The position numbers and the translations under genes were made by a program. Of a DNA stretch of 64,000 bases, positions 1 through 9,632 are shown in pieces. Positions within the stretch are counted from its first letter, which is position 1. Each line of letters opens with the position of its first letter. Below the pieces are notes generated by a model, which worked only from the letters and a program-made list of their open reading frames with translations, ran no database searches and was not told the DNA's origin. Origin of the DNA: JANNNF01 sp963772935 (GTDB lineage: Bacteria; Pseudomonadota; Alphaproteobacteria; Rhodobacterales; Rhodobacteraceae); NCBI GenBank assembly GCA_963772935.1, contig CAVYZK010000008.1, forward strand, positions 124,001-188,000. The letters run 5' to 3'.

Positions 1-61
1 ATCAGACCATCCCGCAGACCACAGCCCGCTGGAATCCAGCGAATCCCTCGCCAAAAACCAA

Positions 62-87
62 AAAGCCGGGACGATTGTCCCGGCTTT
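62..87 (-). terminator. Rho-independent terminator of mrp
   Basis: An 11-bp perfect stem (62-72 with 77-87) has a 4-base loop. Read on the minus strand it is followed by a T-rich run (TTTTTGGTTTTTGG), so it fits termination of the minus-strand mrp gene, whose stop lies at 160. On the plus strand the T-run is poor. Bases 1-61 hold no recognisable gene. Confidence 0.7.
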
Positions 88-159
88 CCCATAATTTCCC
101 AACCGTATGATTCGTAGGATGGGTGGTCCTTGCGCCCCGCAGGGTCCGCCCATCCCGCC

Positions 160-1233
160 TCAGGCCATCCCGCCCGCCACCAACCGCGCCGCCAGCCGCG
201 CATAGGCCTCGGCCTGCGCCCCCTGCCCCGCCGCAATCGGCACGCCCGCGTCGCCCGCGAGCCGCACATCAAGGCTCAGCGGCAGTTCCCCCAGAAACGG
301 CAACCCCAACTTGGCGGCCTCTGTCGCCACGCCGCCGTGACCAAAGATGTGTTCCTCATGCCCGCAGTTCGGACAGATATAAGTAGACATATTCTCAATC
401 AGCCCCAGCACCGGCGTCTTCAGCTTGACGAACATGTCCAGCGCCTTGCGTGCATCCAGCAGCGCCACATCCTGCGGCGTGGACACGACAATGGCCCCGG
501 TCAGTTGTGTACGCTGGCACAGGGTCAGTTGAATATCCCCGGTTCCGGGCGGCAGGTCGATGATCAGCACATCCAGCCGCCCCCAGGCCACCTGCCCCAG
601 CAACTGCTGCAAGGCCCCCATGATCATCGGCCCGCGCCAGATCACCGCCTCGTCGTCCTTCAGCATCAGGCCAATCGACATCATCGTCACGCCATGCGCG
701 ACCAACGGCTCGATGATCTTGCCATCGGGGCTGGCGGGGCGTTTCGATACCCCCATCATGCGCGGCTGGCTCGGGCCATATATATCGGCGTCCAGCAACC
801 CGACCCTGCGCCCCTGCCGCGCCAAGGCGACCGCGAGGTTGGACGACACCGTGGATTTGCCAACCCCGCCCTTGCCAGAGGCCACAGCGATGATCCGATC
901 AATGCCCGAAATCTTCTGCGGCCCACCGGCTTGCGGCGTCGGATGCTGGCCGATCTTCAGGCTGGGCGGGGCGGCTTTTGGCGCCGGCCCATGCGCCGTC
1001 ATCACCACCTGAACGCTTGTCACCCCCGCCAAAGCCCGCAGCGCGGCCTCAGCCTCGGCCTGTGCCGGGGCCAAGGCACGCGCGGCATCGGGGTCTGCGG
1101 CCTCTATCACGAAACGCACCAACCCTGCCTCGACCGACAGCGCGCGAATCAGATCGCGAGAGACAAGATCGCCTCCGCCCGGCACCGGAATCCGCGCAAG
1201 AACCCCTATGACATGTTCCCGATCCACCGACAT
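160..1233 (-). CDS. mrp: Mrp/NBP35-family ATP-binding iron-sulfur carrier protein (ApbC-like)
   Basis: This 357-residue P-loop ATPase of the Mrp/NBP35 family is thought to hold and transfer Fe-S clusters in the cytoplasm. The N-terminal ~80 residues look like the MIP18/DUF59 domain. The deviant Walker A motif GKGGVGKST lies at about residues 120-128, followed by LLDADIYGPSQP and the IDLPPGTGD motif. A CxxC pair (YICPNCGHEE) near residue 275 is the usual cluster ligand. The length is normal for alphaproteobacterial Mrp. The gene is monocistronic as far as can be seen, and a terminator hairpin lies about 70 bp downstream. Family assignment is secure; the specific Fe-S client is not known. Confidence 0.95.
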   Translation of the reverse strand: MSVDREHVIGVLARIPVPGGGDLVSRDLIRALSVEAGLVRFVIEAADPDAARALAPAQAEAEAALRALAGVTSVQVVMTAHGPAPKAAPPSLKIGQHPTPQAGGPQKISGIDRIIAVASGKGGVGKSTVSSNLAVALARQGRRVGLLDADIYGPSQPRMMGVSKRPASPDGKIIEPLVAHGVTMMSIGLMLKDDEAVIWRGPMIMGALQQLLGQVAWGRLDVLIIDLPPGTGDIQLTLCQRTQLTGAIVVSTPQDVALLDARKALDMFVKLKTPVLGLIENMSTYICPNCGHEEHIFGHGGVATEAAKLGLPFLGELPLSLDVRLAGDAGVPIAAGQGAQAEAYARLAARLVAGGMA

Positions 1234-1496
1234 CCCGCTCTCCTGCGCATAAACTATGGCCGAAAGTCAGTGTCTTTACGGAAAAGGGCAAGACCGTGTT
1301 TACCAAATGCTCAAAATTCAGTCGAACCCCTTAAGAAACATGACAAATTTGTGAAGTTCAGCCATGCGCCCGCTGCATGGCAGCATTGACGATGAGATGG
1401 ATTGTGCAGATGCAGCAATTGGCTCATGTTAGCTCTAACGGAAAAGCAGATGATCGACGAAACACCAAAGATCACCCGCACCAAAGATGAGGCTTG
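1234..1496. promoter_or_regulatory. Intergenic region upstream of ccaF1 and mrp
   Basis: This divergent spacer must carry the promoters of mrp (minus) and of the ccaF1-ccsR transcript (plus). In R. sphaeroides the homologous transcript is driven by RpoH-type sigma factors. I could not fix a convincing -35/-10 pair here. A 10-bp palindrome ACAAATTTGT at 1343-1352 is the only obvious symmetric element. No ORF here looks real. Confidence 0.4.
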
Positions 1497-1502
1497 ATGA
1501 AC

Positions 1503-1718
1503 ATGGCATATGTAAACTCCACCCGCGTTGCGTCCAATGGCTTGGCTGATCGCTTTGCAGCCCTCGTGAAATCGGTGAAGACCGCGCTGAACAAGCGTCG
1601 CATCTATTCGCAGACCGTTCGCGAATTGAACGCTCTGTCCGACCGTGAGCTTTCGGATCTGGGGATGCACAAGTCGATGATCGCCGACGTGGCCCGCGAA
1701 GCAGCCTACGGCAAATAA
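1503..1718 (+). CDS. ccaF1: Small DUF1127 protein, CcaF1-like RNA-binding protein
   Basis: The product is a 71-residue basic protein ending in a DUF1127 domain (TVRELNALSDRELSDLGM). DUF1127 proteins are arginine- or lysine-rich RNA-associated proteins. In R. sphaeroides the homologue CcaF1 (RSP_6037) binds RNA and assists maturation of the CcsR sRNAs encoded directly downstream. The same context is present here: six CCTCCTCCC hairpin units start ten bases after the stop codon. Possible starts are TTG 1494, ATG 1497 and ATG 1503. The GATGAGG ribosome-binding site ends at 1492, which leaves 4 nt to 1497 and 10 nt to 1503. I choose 1503 because it gives the 71-residue length I recall for the homologue, but 1497 remains possible. 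Confidence 0.88.
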   Translation: MAYVNSTRVASNGLADRFAALVKSVKTALNKRRIYSQTVRELNALSDRELSDLGMHKSMIADVAREAAYGK

Positions 1719-1727
1719 GTTTCCTGC

Positions 1728-1810
1728 GAGGCCCGTTTCCTCCTCCCTCGGGCCTTCGTTGAAAGCGGCGACACTTCTCCTCCTCCCTGGTGTCGCCGCA
1801 TTTTTCTTTC
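1728..1810 (+). ncRNA. ccsR1: CcsR-type sRNA unit 1 (two CCTCCTCCC-loop hairpins)
   Basis: Hairpin A pairs 1729-1735 with 1749-1755 and exposes CCTCCTCCC (1739-1747) in the loop. Hairpin B pairs 1765-1774 with 1790-1799 (10 perfect pairs) and again exposes CTCCTCCTCCC. A T-rich stretch follows (1801-1809). The loops are anti-Shine-Dalgarno-like and are the signature of R. sphaeroides CcsR RNAs. The unit lies in the 3' part of the ccaF1 transcript and is probably released by processing. Confidence 0.85.
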
Positions 1811-1836
1811 GGACCTGACAGTCCAAACCAGTTCGG

Positions 1837-1903
1837 TGGCGCTCTCCTCCTCCCTGCGCCAACGATAAAGCGGCGGCCTCAACCTCCTCCCTGGGGCTGC
1901 CGC
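1837..1903 (+). ncRNA. ccsR2: CcsR-type sRNA unit 2
   Basis: Hairpin A pairs TGGCGC 1837-1842 with GCGCCA 1856-1861 around a CTCCTCCTCCCT loop. Hairpin B has a GCGGC/GCCGC outer stem (1870-1874 with 1899-1903) and a CCTCCTCCCT loop. The two-hairpin plan matches unit 1, but the stem sequences differ, so the structure rather than the stem sequence is conserved. Confidence 0.85.
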
Positions 1904-1954
1904 ACAAAATTCAGGGTCACCCCATCGCGGGATGATTGGCCCAAACCAGTTCGG

Positions 1955-2022
1955 CGGCGCTCTCCTCCTCCCTGCGCCGGTCGATACCGCGGCGATCTCA
2001 ACCTCCTCCCTGAGGTCGCCGC
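1955..2022 (+). ncRNA. ccsR3: CcsR-type sRNA unit 3
   Basis: Hairpin A pairs CGGCGC 1955-1960 with GCGCCG 1974-1979. Hairpin B pairs 1989-2000 with 2011-2022 (12 pairs including one G-U). Both loops carry CCTCCTCCC. The linker before it ends in the conserved CCAGTTCGG seen before unit 2. Confidence 0.85.
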
Positions 2023-2056
2023 ACCCCATTCGGGCCAACTGGCCCAACGGCTTCGG

Positions 2057-2123
2057 TGGCGCTCTCCTCCTCCCTGCGCCAACGATAAAGCAGCGGCCTC
2101 AACCTCCTCCCTGAGGCCGCTGC
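2057..2123 (+). ncRNA. ccsR4: CcsR-type sRNA unit 4
   Basis: Hairpin A pairs TGGCGC 2057-2062 with GCGCCA 2076-2081. Hairpin B is a perfect 12-bp stem, 2090-2101 with 2112-2123, around a CCTCCTCCC loop. The unit is nearly identical to unit 2 in hairpin A and its spacer, suggesting recent duplication. Confidence 0.85.
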
Positions 2124-2158
2124 ACCCCATTCGGGCCATCTGGCCCAACACAGTTCGA

Positions 2159-2226
2159 CGGCGCTCTCCTCCTCCCTGCGCTGGTCGATGACGCGGTGGC
2201 CTCAACCTCCTCCCTGAGGTCATCGC
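2159..2226 (+). ncRNA. CcsR-type sRNA unit 5
   Basis: Hairpin A pairs GGCGC 2160-2164 with GCGCT 2178-2182, including a G-U pair. Hairpin B pairs 2193-2204 with 2215-2226 using G-U wobble pairs. Both loops keep CCTCCTCCC. The numbers of pairs and loop positions match units 3 and 4, so this is a fifth copy beyond the four known in R. sphaeroides. Confidence 0.82.
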
Positions 2227-2237
2227 AAATCTACTCG

Positions 2238-2307
2238 GCGCGGCCTCCTCCTCCCAGGCGGCGCGCGTGAACCGGGCGGCGGCCCTCTCCTCCCTCAGGG
2301 TCGCCGC
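2238..2307 (+). ncRNA. CcsR-type sRNA unit 6 (divergent)
   Basis: Hairpin A (about 2238-2264) keeps CCTCCTCCC but has a mismatched GC-rich stem. Hairpin B pairs 2276-2286 with 2297-2307, and its loop is shortened to CTCCTCC. The unit is followed by TGTTTCTTCC, the likely 3' end. It is the most divergent unit of the array and lies only about 75 bp before the benE start. Confidence 0.7.
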
Positions 2308-2381
2308 ACCTGTTTCTTCCCCCCTTGTGTTTCCGCTTGTGCCCCGCAATGGTCATACCGTTGCAATCAGGGGCTTTTTGC

Positions 2382-3524
2382 ATGCGTTTCTCGTTGGTCT
2401 CGTCAGCCCTTGTCGCGGCATTGGTCGGGTATGGCTCCACCATCGCCCTTGTGCTGTCGGCGGCCGCCGCCGTCGGGGCCACGCCCGAACAGACTGCAAG
2501 CTGGCTGCTTGCCGTCTGCCTTGCCAAGGCGGCAGGATCGGCGTTTCTGTCCAGCTATCACCGGGTTCCCATGGTGCTGGCCTGGTCCACCCCCGGCACC
2601 GCGCTGATTGCGGCCACCACTGATGTGACCTTGCCCGAGGCTGTTGCCGCCTTCATCACTGCAGGTCTGCTGATCGCCCTGACCGGGGCCTTGCGCCCGC
2701 TGGGCCAGTTGATCGCGAAAATCCCCGATGGTCTGGCGGCTGCGATGCTGGCCGGCGTCCTGCTGCCGTTCTGCCTGCGCGGGGCGGGGGCTGTGCAAGC
2801 GGCCCCTATGCTGATCCTGCCGATGGTGGTTGTGTTCGTGCTGGTACGTTTGTGGAACCCTTCGCTGGCAGTTCTGGCGGCGCTGGTCACCGGGCTTGGC
2901 CTCAGCTTTGCCACCGGGGCCGCCCTTTGGCCTGCGCTGGAAGTGCCGCTGCCCCGCTTTACCCTGATCTGGCCCGAGGTCCGCGCGAGCGTGATTCTTG
3001 GCCTTGGCCTGCCGATTTATCTGGTGACGATGGCCTCGCAAAACCTGCCCGGTTTCGCCACCATCAGGGCGGCGGGGTATGAGCCGCCCGTGCGGTCTGC
3101 GTTGGTTGTCACGGGCGGCATTTCCGCCCTGACCGCCTTTGTCGGCGCGCATACGGTGAATATGGCCGCGATCACGGCGGCGATTTGCCTTGGCGATGAC
3201 GTGCATCCCGACCGCAGCCAACGCTGGAAGGTGGGCCTGTTCTATGGTGCGGCTTGGACGGCGCTTGGCATATTGGGGCCAGCGATTCTGGTGCTGCTGG
3301 CAGCCCTGCCCCCGCAAGTCATGGTGGCCTTGGTCGCCTTGGCCCTGCTGAACCCGCTGATGGGCGCGCTGACCGGGGCCTTTGCGCATGCCCCGCAACG
3401 CTTTGCCGCCGTGATCACTGTGGCAGTGGCCGCATCAGGCGTCGCCGCTTTTGGCATCGGGGCCGCATTCTGGGGGTTGCTGGCAGGGCTTGTGGTGTTT
3501 GCACTGGACCGCCTTCGGGCCTAG
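2382..3524 (+). CDS. benE: BenE-family benzoate/H+ symporter-like membrane protein
   Basis: This integral inner-membrane protein of the BenE family (related to nucleobase/sulfate permeases) is about 380 residues with roughly 12 hydrophobic segments. The name comes from benzoate:proton symport in Acinetobacter, but the substrate cannot be read from sequence. Family-like features are SWLLAVCLAKAAGS near the N-terminus, SYHRVPMVLAWSTPGTAL, and GAHTVNMAAITAAICLG in the second half. The open frame extends upstream to 2325. I choose ATG 2382 (MRFSLVSSALV) because it starts just before the first membrane segment, although its AGGGGC ribosome-binding site is weak. No benzoate-degradation genes are nearby. 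It converges on uvrD. Confidence 0.85.
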   Translation: MRFSLVSSALVAALVGYGSTIALVLSAAAAVGATPEQTASWLLAVCLAKAAGSAFLSSYHRVPMVLAWSTPGTALIAATTDVTLPEAVAAFITAGLLIALTGALRPLGQLIAKIPDGLAAAMLAGVLLPFCLRGAGAVQAAPMLILPMVVVFVLVRLWNPSLAVLAALVTGLGLSFATGAALWPALEVPLPRFTLIWPEVRASVILGLGLPIYLVTMASQNLPGFATIRAAGYEPPVRSALVVTGGISALTAFVGAHTVNMAAITAAICLGDDVHPDRSQRWKVGLFYGAAWTALGILGPAILVLLAALPPQVMVALVALALLNPLMGALTGAFAHAPQRFAAVITVAVAASGVAAFGIGAAFWGLLAGLVVFALDRLRA

Positions 3525-3528
3525 GTAC

Positions 3529-3572
3529 CCATTTTGTTCGAACAAAATGGCAAATTTCTTGGAAGAAATTTG
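3529..3572. repeat. Pair of 22-nt palindromes between convergent benE and uvrD (bidirectional terminator)
   Basis: Two abutting 22-nt inverted repeats lie here: 3529-3550 is a perfect palindrome centred on TTCGAA, and 3551-3572 has 10-bp arms around GG. The block begins 4 bases after the benE stop and ends 11 bases before the uvrD stop. AT-rich arms give T-runs on both strands, as expected for a two-way terminator. Similar blocks occur at 17242-17286 and 34191-34257. Confidence 0.75.
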
Positions 3573-3583
3573 GCCGCCTGTCG

Positions 3584-5943
3584 TCAGAACGGCACGTCAT
3601 CCGCCTGATGCGCGGGCACCACCCAGCGGGCGACGATCTTTTTCAGCCCGGCCTGATCAAACTCGATATCCAGCTTGTCGCCTTCGATCGCCGATAATTT
3701 CCCCATAGCCGAACTTCTGGTGGAACACCCGTTCCCCCCGCACGAAGGCCGAAATGGCCTGCGCGTCAATCGTCACATGGCGTGCTTCACGCGGTTGGCT
3801 GATGGGGCGCTGTGTCTGGGTTTGCAGCCGCCGCCACCCCGGCGAGTTATAGACATCGGCCTTGGCCACGCGATCATCCAAACTGGACCCAAACCCAACC
3901 GATGCCGCAGCCCCAAACCCGCCGCCATACAGACCGGGGGGCGTCAGCACATCGACATGCGCGGGGGGCAGTTCGTCAATAAACCGGCTGGGAAGCTGGC
4001 TTTGCCACTGGCCATAGACCCGGCGGTTGGAGGCAAAGGAGATAGTACACAACTCCTCAGCCCGCGTGATGCCGACATAGGCGAGGCGGCGTTCCTCCTC
4101 CAACCCCTTCACGCCCGACTCGTCCATGCTGCGTTGGCTGGGGAACAAGCCGTCTTCCCAGCCCGGAAGGAACACCACCGGAAATTCCAGCCCCTTGGCG
4201 GCGTGCAGGGTCATGATGGTGATCTTTTCCACCGCCTCTTCGGTGTCATTTTCCATGATCAGGCTGACGTGTTCGAGAAACCCTGAAGGTTTTCGAACTG
4301 TTCCAGCGCCTTGACCAGTTCTTTCAGGTTTTCCAGCCGCCCCGGACCCTCGGGCGTCTTGTCGTTTTGCCACATCGCGGTGTAGCCCGATTCGTCCAGG
4401 ATCATCTCGGCCAGTTCGATATGGCTGCCTGCCGCCTGCACCGCGAGGTGCCAGCGGTCCACCCCATCGACAAAGGCGCGCAACTGCCCCGCGCCCTTGC
4501 CGCCCACGCCGCCTTGCGCCAGCAATTCGCGCGCGCCTTCCAGCAAAGACATGCCAGAGGCCCGCGCCGTGCGCTGGATATCGCCCTGCGCCTTGTCGCC
4601 AAGGCCGCGTTTGGGCAGGTTCACCACCCGTTCAAACGCCAGATCATCATCGGGTGACACGGCCAGCCGGAAATAGGCCATCGCGTCGCGCACTTCTTGC
4701 CGTTCATAGAATCGCGGGCCGCCGATCACCCGGTAGGGCAGACCGATGGTCAGAAACCGGTCTTCAAACGCGCGCATCTGGTGGCTGGCGCGCACGAGGA
4801 TGGCCTGTTGGTTCAGGGAAAACGTGCCAACCGGCCGCCCGCGTTGAAACGCCTCAACCTCTTCGCCGATCCAGCGGGCTTCTTCCTCGCCGTCCCAATG
4901 GCCGATCAGACGGACCTTTTCGCCGTCTTTCTCCTCGGTCCACAGGGTCTTGCCCAGACCGCCCCGCGTTGCCCGCGATGATGCCCGATGCGGCGGCAAG
5001 GATATGCGGGGTGCTGCGGTAGTTCTGTTCCAGCCGAACCACATGCGCGCCGGGAAAATCCTTTTCAAACCGCAGGATATTGCCCACCTCGGCCCCACGC
5101 CAGCCATAGATCGACTGATCGTCATCGCCGACGCAGCAGATGTTGCGGTGGCCCTGCGCCAGCAGGCGCAGCCACAGGTACTGGGCGACGTTGGTGTCCT
5201 GATATTCGTCCACAAGAATATAGCGAAACCGGCGTTGGTAATCTTGCAGCACATCGTCGTGCTTTTGAAAGATCACCACGCAATGCAGCAGCAGATCGCC
5301 AAAATCGGTGGCGTTCAGATTGCGCAAACGCTCCTGATATTGCTCATACAGTTCCGTCCCGCGATTGTTATAGGCCGATGCCTCGGACGAGGGCACCCGG
5401 TCCGGCGTCATCGCGCGGTTTTTCCAACTGTCGATGATGCTGGCCAACATCCGGGCGGGCCAGCGTTTTTCGTCGATGTTGGCAGCTACGATCAACTGTT
5501 TCAGCAGCCGTAACTGATCGTCCGTGTCCAGAATGGTGAAGTTGGATTTCAGCCCCACCAGTTCCGCGTGGCGGCGCAGGATCTTCACCGAAATGGAATG
5601 GAATGTACCCATCCAGGGCATCCCTTCGGCCACTTCGCCCAGCATCCGCCCCACACGCAGCTTCATCTCACGCGCGGCTTTGTTGGTGAAGGTCACGGCA
5701 AGAATTTCGTTCGGCCGGGCCTTTCCCATCTGCAACAGATGCACGATCCGTGCGGTCAACGCCTTGGTTTTGCCGGTACCCGCCCCGGCCAGCATCAGCA
5801 CCGGGCCATCCAGTCGCCTCAACTGCCGCGCGCTGCGCCGGGTTCAGATCATTCATGTAGGGCGCAGGCCGTGCGGCCACGGCACGTTGGCTCAGCGGGA
5901 TCGCTGCGGCCTCAAAAGCATCCTGATCGTCCCACTGGCTCAT
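3584..5943 (-). CDS. uvrD: UvrD/PcrA-type ATP-dependent DNA helicase II (four frameshifts in this sequence)
   Basis: This superfamily 1A helicase is used in nucleotide excision and mismatch repair. All motifs are present but spread over frames: Walker A GAGTGKTK, Walker B DEYQDTN, QNYRST, LHAAKGLEFP and the GITRAEEL region, then the KFGYGEI C-terminal segment. Frame changes lie near 5825 (+1), 4968 (+1), 4273 (-1) and 3700 (+1). Correcting them gives about 785 residues, a normal UvrD length. Start ATG 5943 (MSQWDDQDAF) is the first plausible methionine before the conserved LNPAQRAAVEA. The remaining sequence is under no visible decay, so sequencing indels are the likelier cause. Confidence 0.88.
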
Positions 5944-6169
5944 AACGTACCACTCTAGCGCGGCCCTGCAGAGAATTAAAGAACTGTTCTTGTAATGTTC
6001 GCAAGTTTTCTGCGCCACCCGCGCCTGCAGCTTTTGCCCAAAAAGTTTGCACCTGCAAAACTCTGCCTGAATATTTCGCAAAACTTGGCCTTTCGGCGGC
6101 GCGCAGCCTTGCGCCGCACCGCAGCACGCCTAAGGTGGGGCGGTCCGCGAGATCACGCAGAGGTGAAAC
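5944..6169. promoter_or_regulatory. Divergent promoter region between uvrD and pyc
   Basis: This 226-bp spacer has an AT-rich core (about 5975-6085), unlike the GC-rich genes either side, and should hold both promoters. I could not assign boxes with confidence. A GAGGTGAAAC ribosome-binding site at 6160-6169 precedes the GTG start of pyc. Confidence 0.4.
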
Positions 6170-9100
6170 GTGCCCGAATTCAAGAAAATCCTGATCGCCA
6201 ACCGGGGCGAGATCGCCATCCGCGTGATGCGCGCTGCCAACGAGATGGGCAAGAAAACCGTCGCGGTGTTTGCCGAGGAAGACAAGCTGAGCCTGCACCG
6301 CTTCAAGGCGGATGAGGCCTACCGGATCGGCGAGGGCCTGTCGCCTGTGGGGGCGTACCTGTCGATCCCGGAGATCATCCGGGTCGCCAAGATGGCGGGG
6401 GCTGATGCCATTCACCCCGGCTATGGGTTGTTGTCGGAAAATCCTGATTTCGTTGATGCTTGCGAGGGCGCGGGGATCACCTTCATTGGTCCAACGGCAG
6501 AAACCATGCGCGCGCTTGGCGACAAGGCCTCGGCCCGCCGGGTGGCGATGGAGGCCGGGGTTCCGGTCATTCCTGCGACCGAAGTGCTGGGCGACGACAT
6601 GGCCCTGATCAAGAAACAGGCGGCAGAGGTCGGCTATCCGCTGATGCTCAAGGCGTCCTGGGGCGGCGGCGGGCGGGGAATGCGCCCGATTCTGTCGGAA
6701 GACGAGTTGGAAATGAAGGTCCGTGAGGGCCGGCGTGAGGCTGAGGCCGCCTTTGGCAACGGCGAGGGCTATCTGGAAAAGATGATCCTGCGCGCGCGGC
6801 ATGTCGAGGTGCAGATCCTTGGCGACAAGCATGGCAATATCTACCACCTGTGGGAACGCGACTGCACCGTGCAGCGCCGCAACCAGAAGGTGGTTGAACG
6901 CGCGCCTGCCCCGTATCTGACCGCCGAACAGCGGGCCGAGGTGTGTGAGCTGGGCCGCCGCATCTGCGCCCATGTCGGCTATGAATGTGCGGGCACGGTT
7001 GAATTCCTGATGGACATGGACAGCCAGCAGTTCTTCTTCATCGAGGTGAACCCGCGGGTTCAGGTCGAACATACCGTCACCGAACAGATCACCGGGATTG
7101 ATATCGTTCAGGCCCAGATTCTGATCGAGGAAGGCAAGACTTTGGCCGAAGCCACCGGGGTTGCCCGGCAGGAAGACATTCCGCTGAACGGCCACGCCCT
7201 GCAATGCCGGGTGACGACCGAAGACCCGCTGAACAACTTCATCCCCGACTACGGCCGCCTGACCGCCTATCGGTCTGCCACCGGCAACGGCATCCGGCTG
7301 GATGGTGGCACGGCCTATGCGGGCGGGGTGATCACCCGCTATTACGACTCGCTGCTGGTCAAGGTCACCGCCCATGCGCAGACGCCGGAAAAGGCGATTG
7401 CGCGGATGGACCGGGCGCTTGCGCGAGTTTCGTATTCGCGGCGTTTCCACAAATATCGAGTTTGTCATCAACCTGCTGAAGCACCCGACCTTCCTCGATG
7501 ACACCTATACCACCAAGTTCATCGACACCACGCCAGAGCTGTTCCAGTTCAAGACCCGCCGGGATCGGGCCACCAAGATCCTGACCTATATCGCCGATAT
7601 CACCGTCAACGGGCACCCGGAAACCGCAGGCCGCCCGAAACCCGCCGCCGAGGTGAAAACCCCCAAAGCGCCTGCGCCCAAGGGCGAGCCGTCGATGGGC
7701 ACCCGCAACCTGCTGGAGCAAAAAGGCCCGCAGGCCGTGGCCGACTGGATGCGTGCGCAGAAAAAGGTGCTGATCACCGACACCACCATGCGCGACGGGC
7801 ACCAGTCCTTGCTGGCGACCCGGATGCGGTCGATCGACATGATCCGGGTGGCACCAACCTATGCCGCCAACATGCCGGGGCTGTTTTCGGTGGAATGCTG
7901 GGGCGGGGCGACGTTCGACGTGGCCTACCGGTTCTTGCAGGAATGCCCGTGGCAACGCCTGCGGGATTTGCGTGCCGCGATGCCCAACCTGATGACGCAG
8001 ATGCTGCTGCGCGGGTCAAATGGCGTTGGCTACACCAACTATCCTGACAACGTGGTGCAGGCGTTCGTCAAACAAGCCGCGCTGACCGGGGTGGATGTGT
8101 TCCGGGTGTTCGACAGCCTCAACTGGGTGGAAAACATGCGCGTCGCGATGGACGCGGTGGTTGAGGCGGGCAAGGTCTGTGAAGGCGCTGTCTGCTACAC
8201 CGGCGATCTGCTGGACCCGGCCCGGTCGAAATACGATCTGAAATACTACGTCAGCCGCGGGTTGGAGCTGAAGGCGGCGGGCGCGCATATCCTGGGGTTG
8301 AAGGATATGGCGGGCTTGCTGAAACCCTCCGCCGCCAAGGTGCTGGTCAAGGCGTTGAAGCAGGAGGTCGGCCTGCCGATCCACTTCCACACGCATGACA
8401 CGTCCGGCTCTGCCGCCGCCACGATCCTTGCCGCCTGCGATGCCGGGGTGGATGCGGTGGATGCCGCGATGGACGCGTTTTCGGGCGGCACCTCGCAGCC
8501 CTGCCTCGGGTCGATTGTCGAGGCGCTGCGCCATACCGAACGCGACACCGGGCTTGATATTGCCGCCATCCGCCAGCTTTCCAACTATTGGGAACAGGTC
8601 CGCAACCAGTATGCGGCGTTCGAATCCGGTCTGCCTGCGCCCGCGTCCGAGGTTTACCTGCACGAAATGCCGGGGGGTCAGTTTACCAACCTCAAGGCGC
8701 AGGCCCGCAGCCTCGGCCTTGAAGAACGCTGGCACGAGGTGGCGCAGGCCTATGCCGACGCCAACCAGATGTTCGGCGATATCGTCAAGGTGACGCCCAG
8801 TTCCAAGGTCGTGGGCGACATGGCGCTGATGATGGTGGCCCAAGGCCTGACCCGCGCGCAGGTCGAAGACCCCGCCGTCGATGTGGCCTTCCCGGAATCA
8901 GTGGTCGATATGCTGCACGGCAATCTTGGCCAGCCTTACGGCGGCTGGCCTGCGGGGATTCAGGCCAAGGTGCTGAAAGGGGTGCCCCCCCTGACCACCC
9001 GCCCCGGTGCCGACATGCCCCCGGTGGACCTTGAGGCCGTGCGGTCCAAACTGGAAGCAGACCTTGGCGTCGGCAAGGAAGAAGCCGATGGTGAAACGCT

Positions 9101-9632
9101 GGATGATGAAGACCTGAACGGATACCTGATGTATCCCAAGGTGTTCCTCGATTACCGCACCCGCCACCGCCTGTACGGCCCGGTGCGCGCCCTGCCGACC
9201 AAGACCTTCTTTTACGGCATGGATTCGGGCGAGGAGATCACCACCGAAATCGACCCCGGCAAGCAGTTGGAAATCCGCCTGCAAGCGGTGGGGGAATCGT
9301 CTGATGATGGCGATGTGAAGGTGTTCTTTGAACTGAACGGCCAGCCCCGCGTCATCCGGGTGCCCAACCGAGCGATCAAGGCCAAAACCGCTGCCCGCCC
9401 AAAAGCCGCCGAGGGAAACCCCGCCCATGTTGGCGCGCCCATGCCCGGCTCCATCGCCTCTATCGCGGTCAGCGTGGGCCAGAAGGTCAACGCGGGCGAT
9501 CTGCTGCTGACGATCGAGGCGATGAAGATGGAAACCGGGCTGCATGCGGATCGGTCTGCCGTGGTCAAGGCGCTGTTCGTGCATCCCGGTGCGCAGATCG
9601 ACGCCAAGGATTTGCTGGTGGAACTGGAATGA
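6170..9632 (+). CDS. pyc: Pyruvate carboxylase (one frameshift near 7425)
   Basis: This biotin enzyme converts pyruvate, bicarbonate and ATP to oxaloacetate for anaplerosis in the cytoplasm. The order is N-terminal biotin carboxylase (GWGGGGRGM near residue 164, EVNPRVQVEHTVTE near 290), carboxyltransferase barrel (TTMRDGHQSLLATRMR near 538), the allosteric/PYC-OADA region, and the biotinyl domain with EAMKMETG (biotin lysine about residue 1118). An extra G in CTTGCGCGAG near 7425 shifts the frame between ALA and REFRIRG. Correcting it gives about 1153 residues, typical of single-chain Pyc. The start is GTG 6170 with an AGAGG ribosome-binding site six bases upstream. The upstream gene is divergent. 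Confidence 0.95.

Noticed and set aside
1728..2307. CRISPR-like regular repeats
   Set aside because: Repeat units are hairpins of varying sequence with conserved loops, the intervening linkers are also similar to each other, and no cas genes are near.
1706..2349. Long repetitive minus-strand frames opposite the CcsR array
   Set aside because: They are shadows of the hairpin repeats; the peptide repeats simply mirror the repeated GGAGGAGG DNA, and no ribosome-binding site or known domain is present.
2403..3398. 331-residue minus-strand frame opposite benE
   Set aside because: Its composition is Gln/Arg/Gly-rich, as expected from the reverse of a hydrophobic membrane gene.
5912..7504. 530-residue minus-strand frame opposite pyc
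   Set aside because: It lies wholly antisense to a conserved carboxylase domain; its existence reflects GC-rich codon bias.
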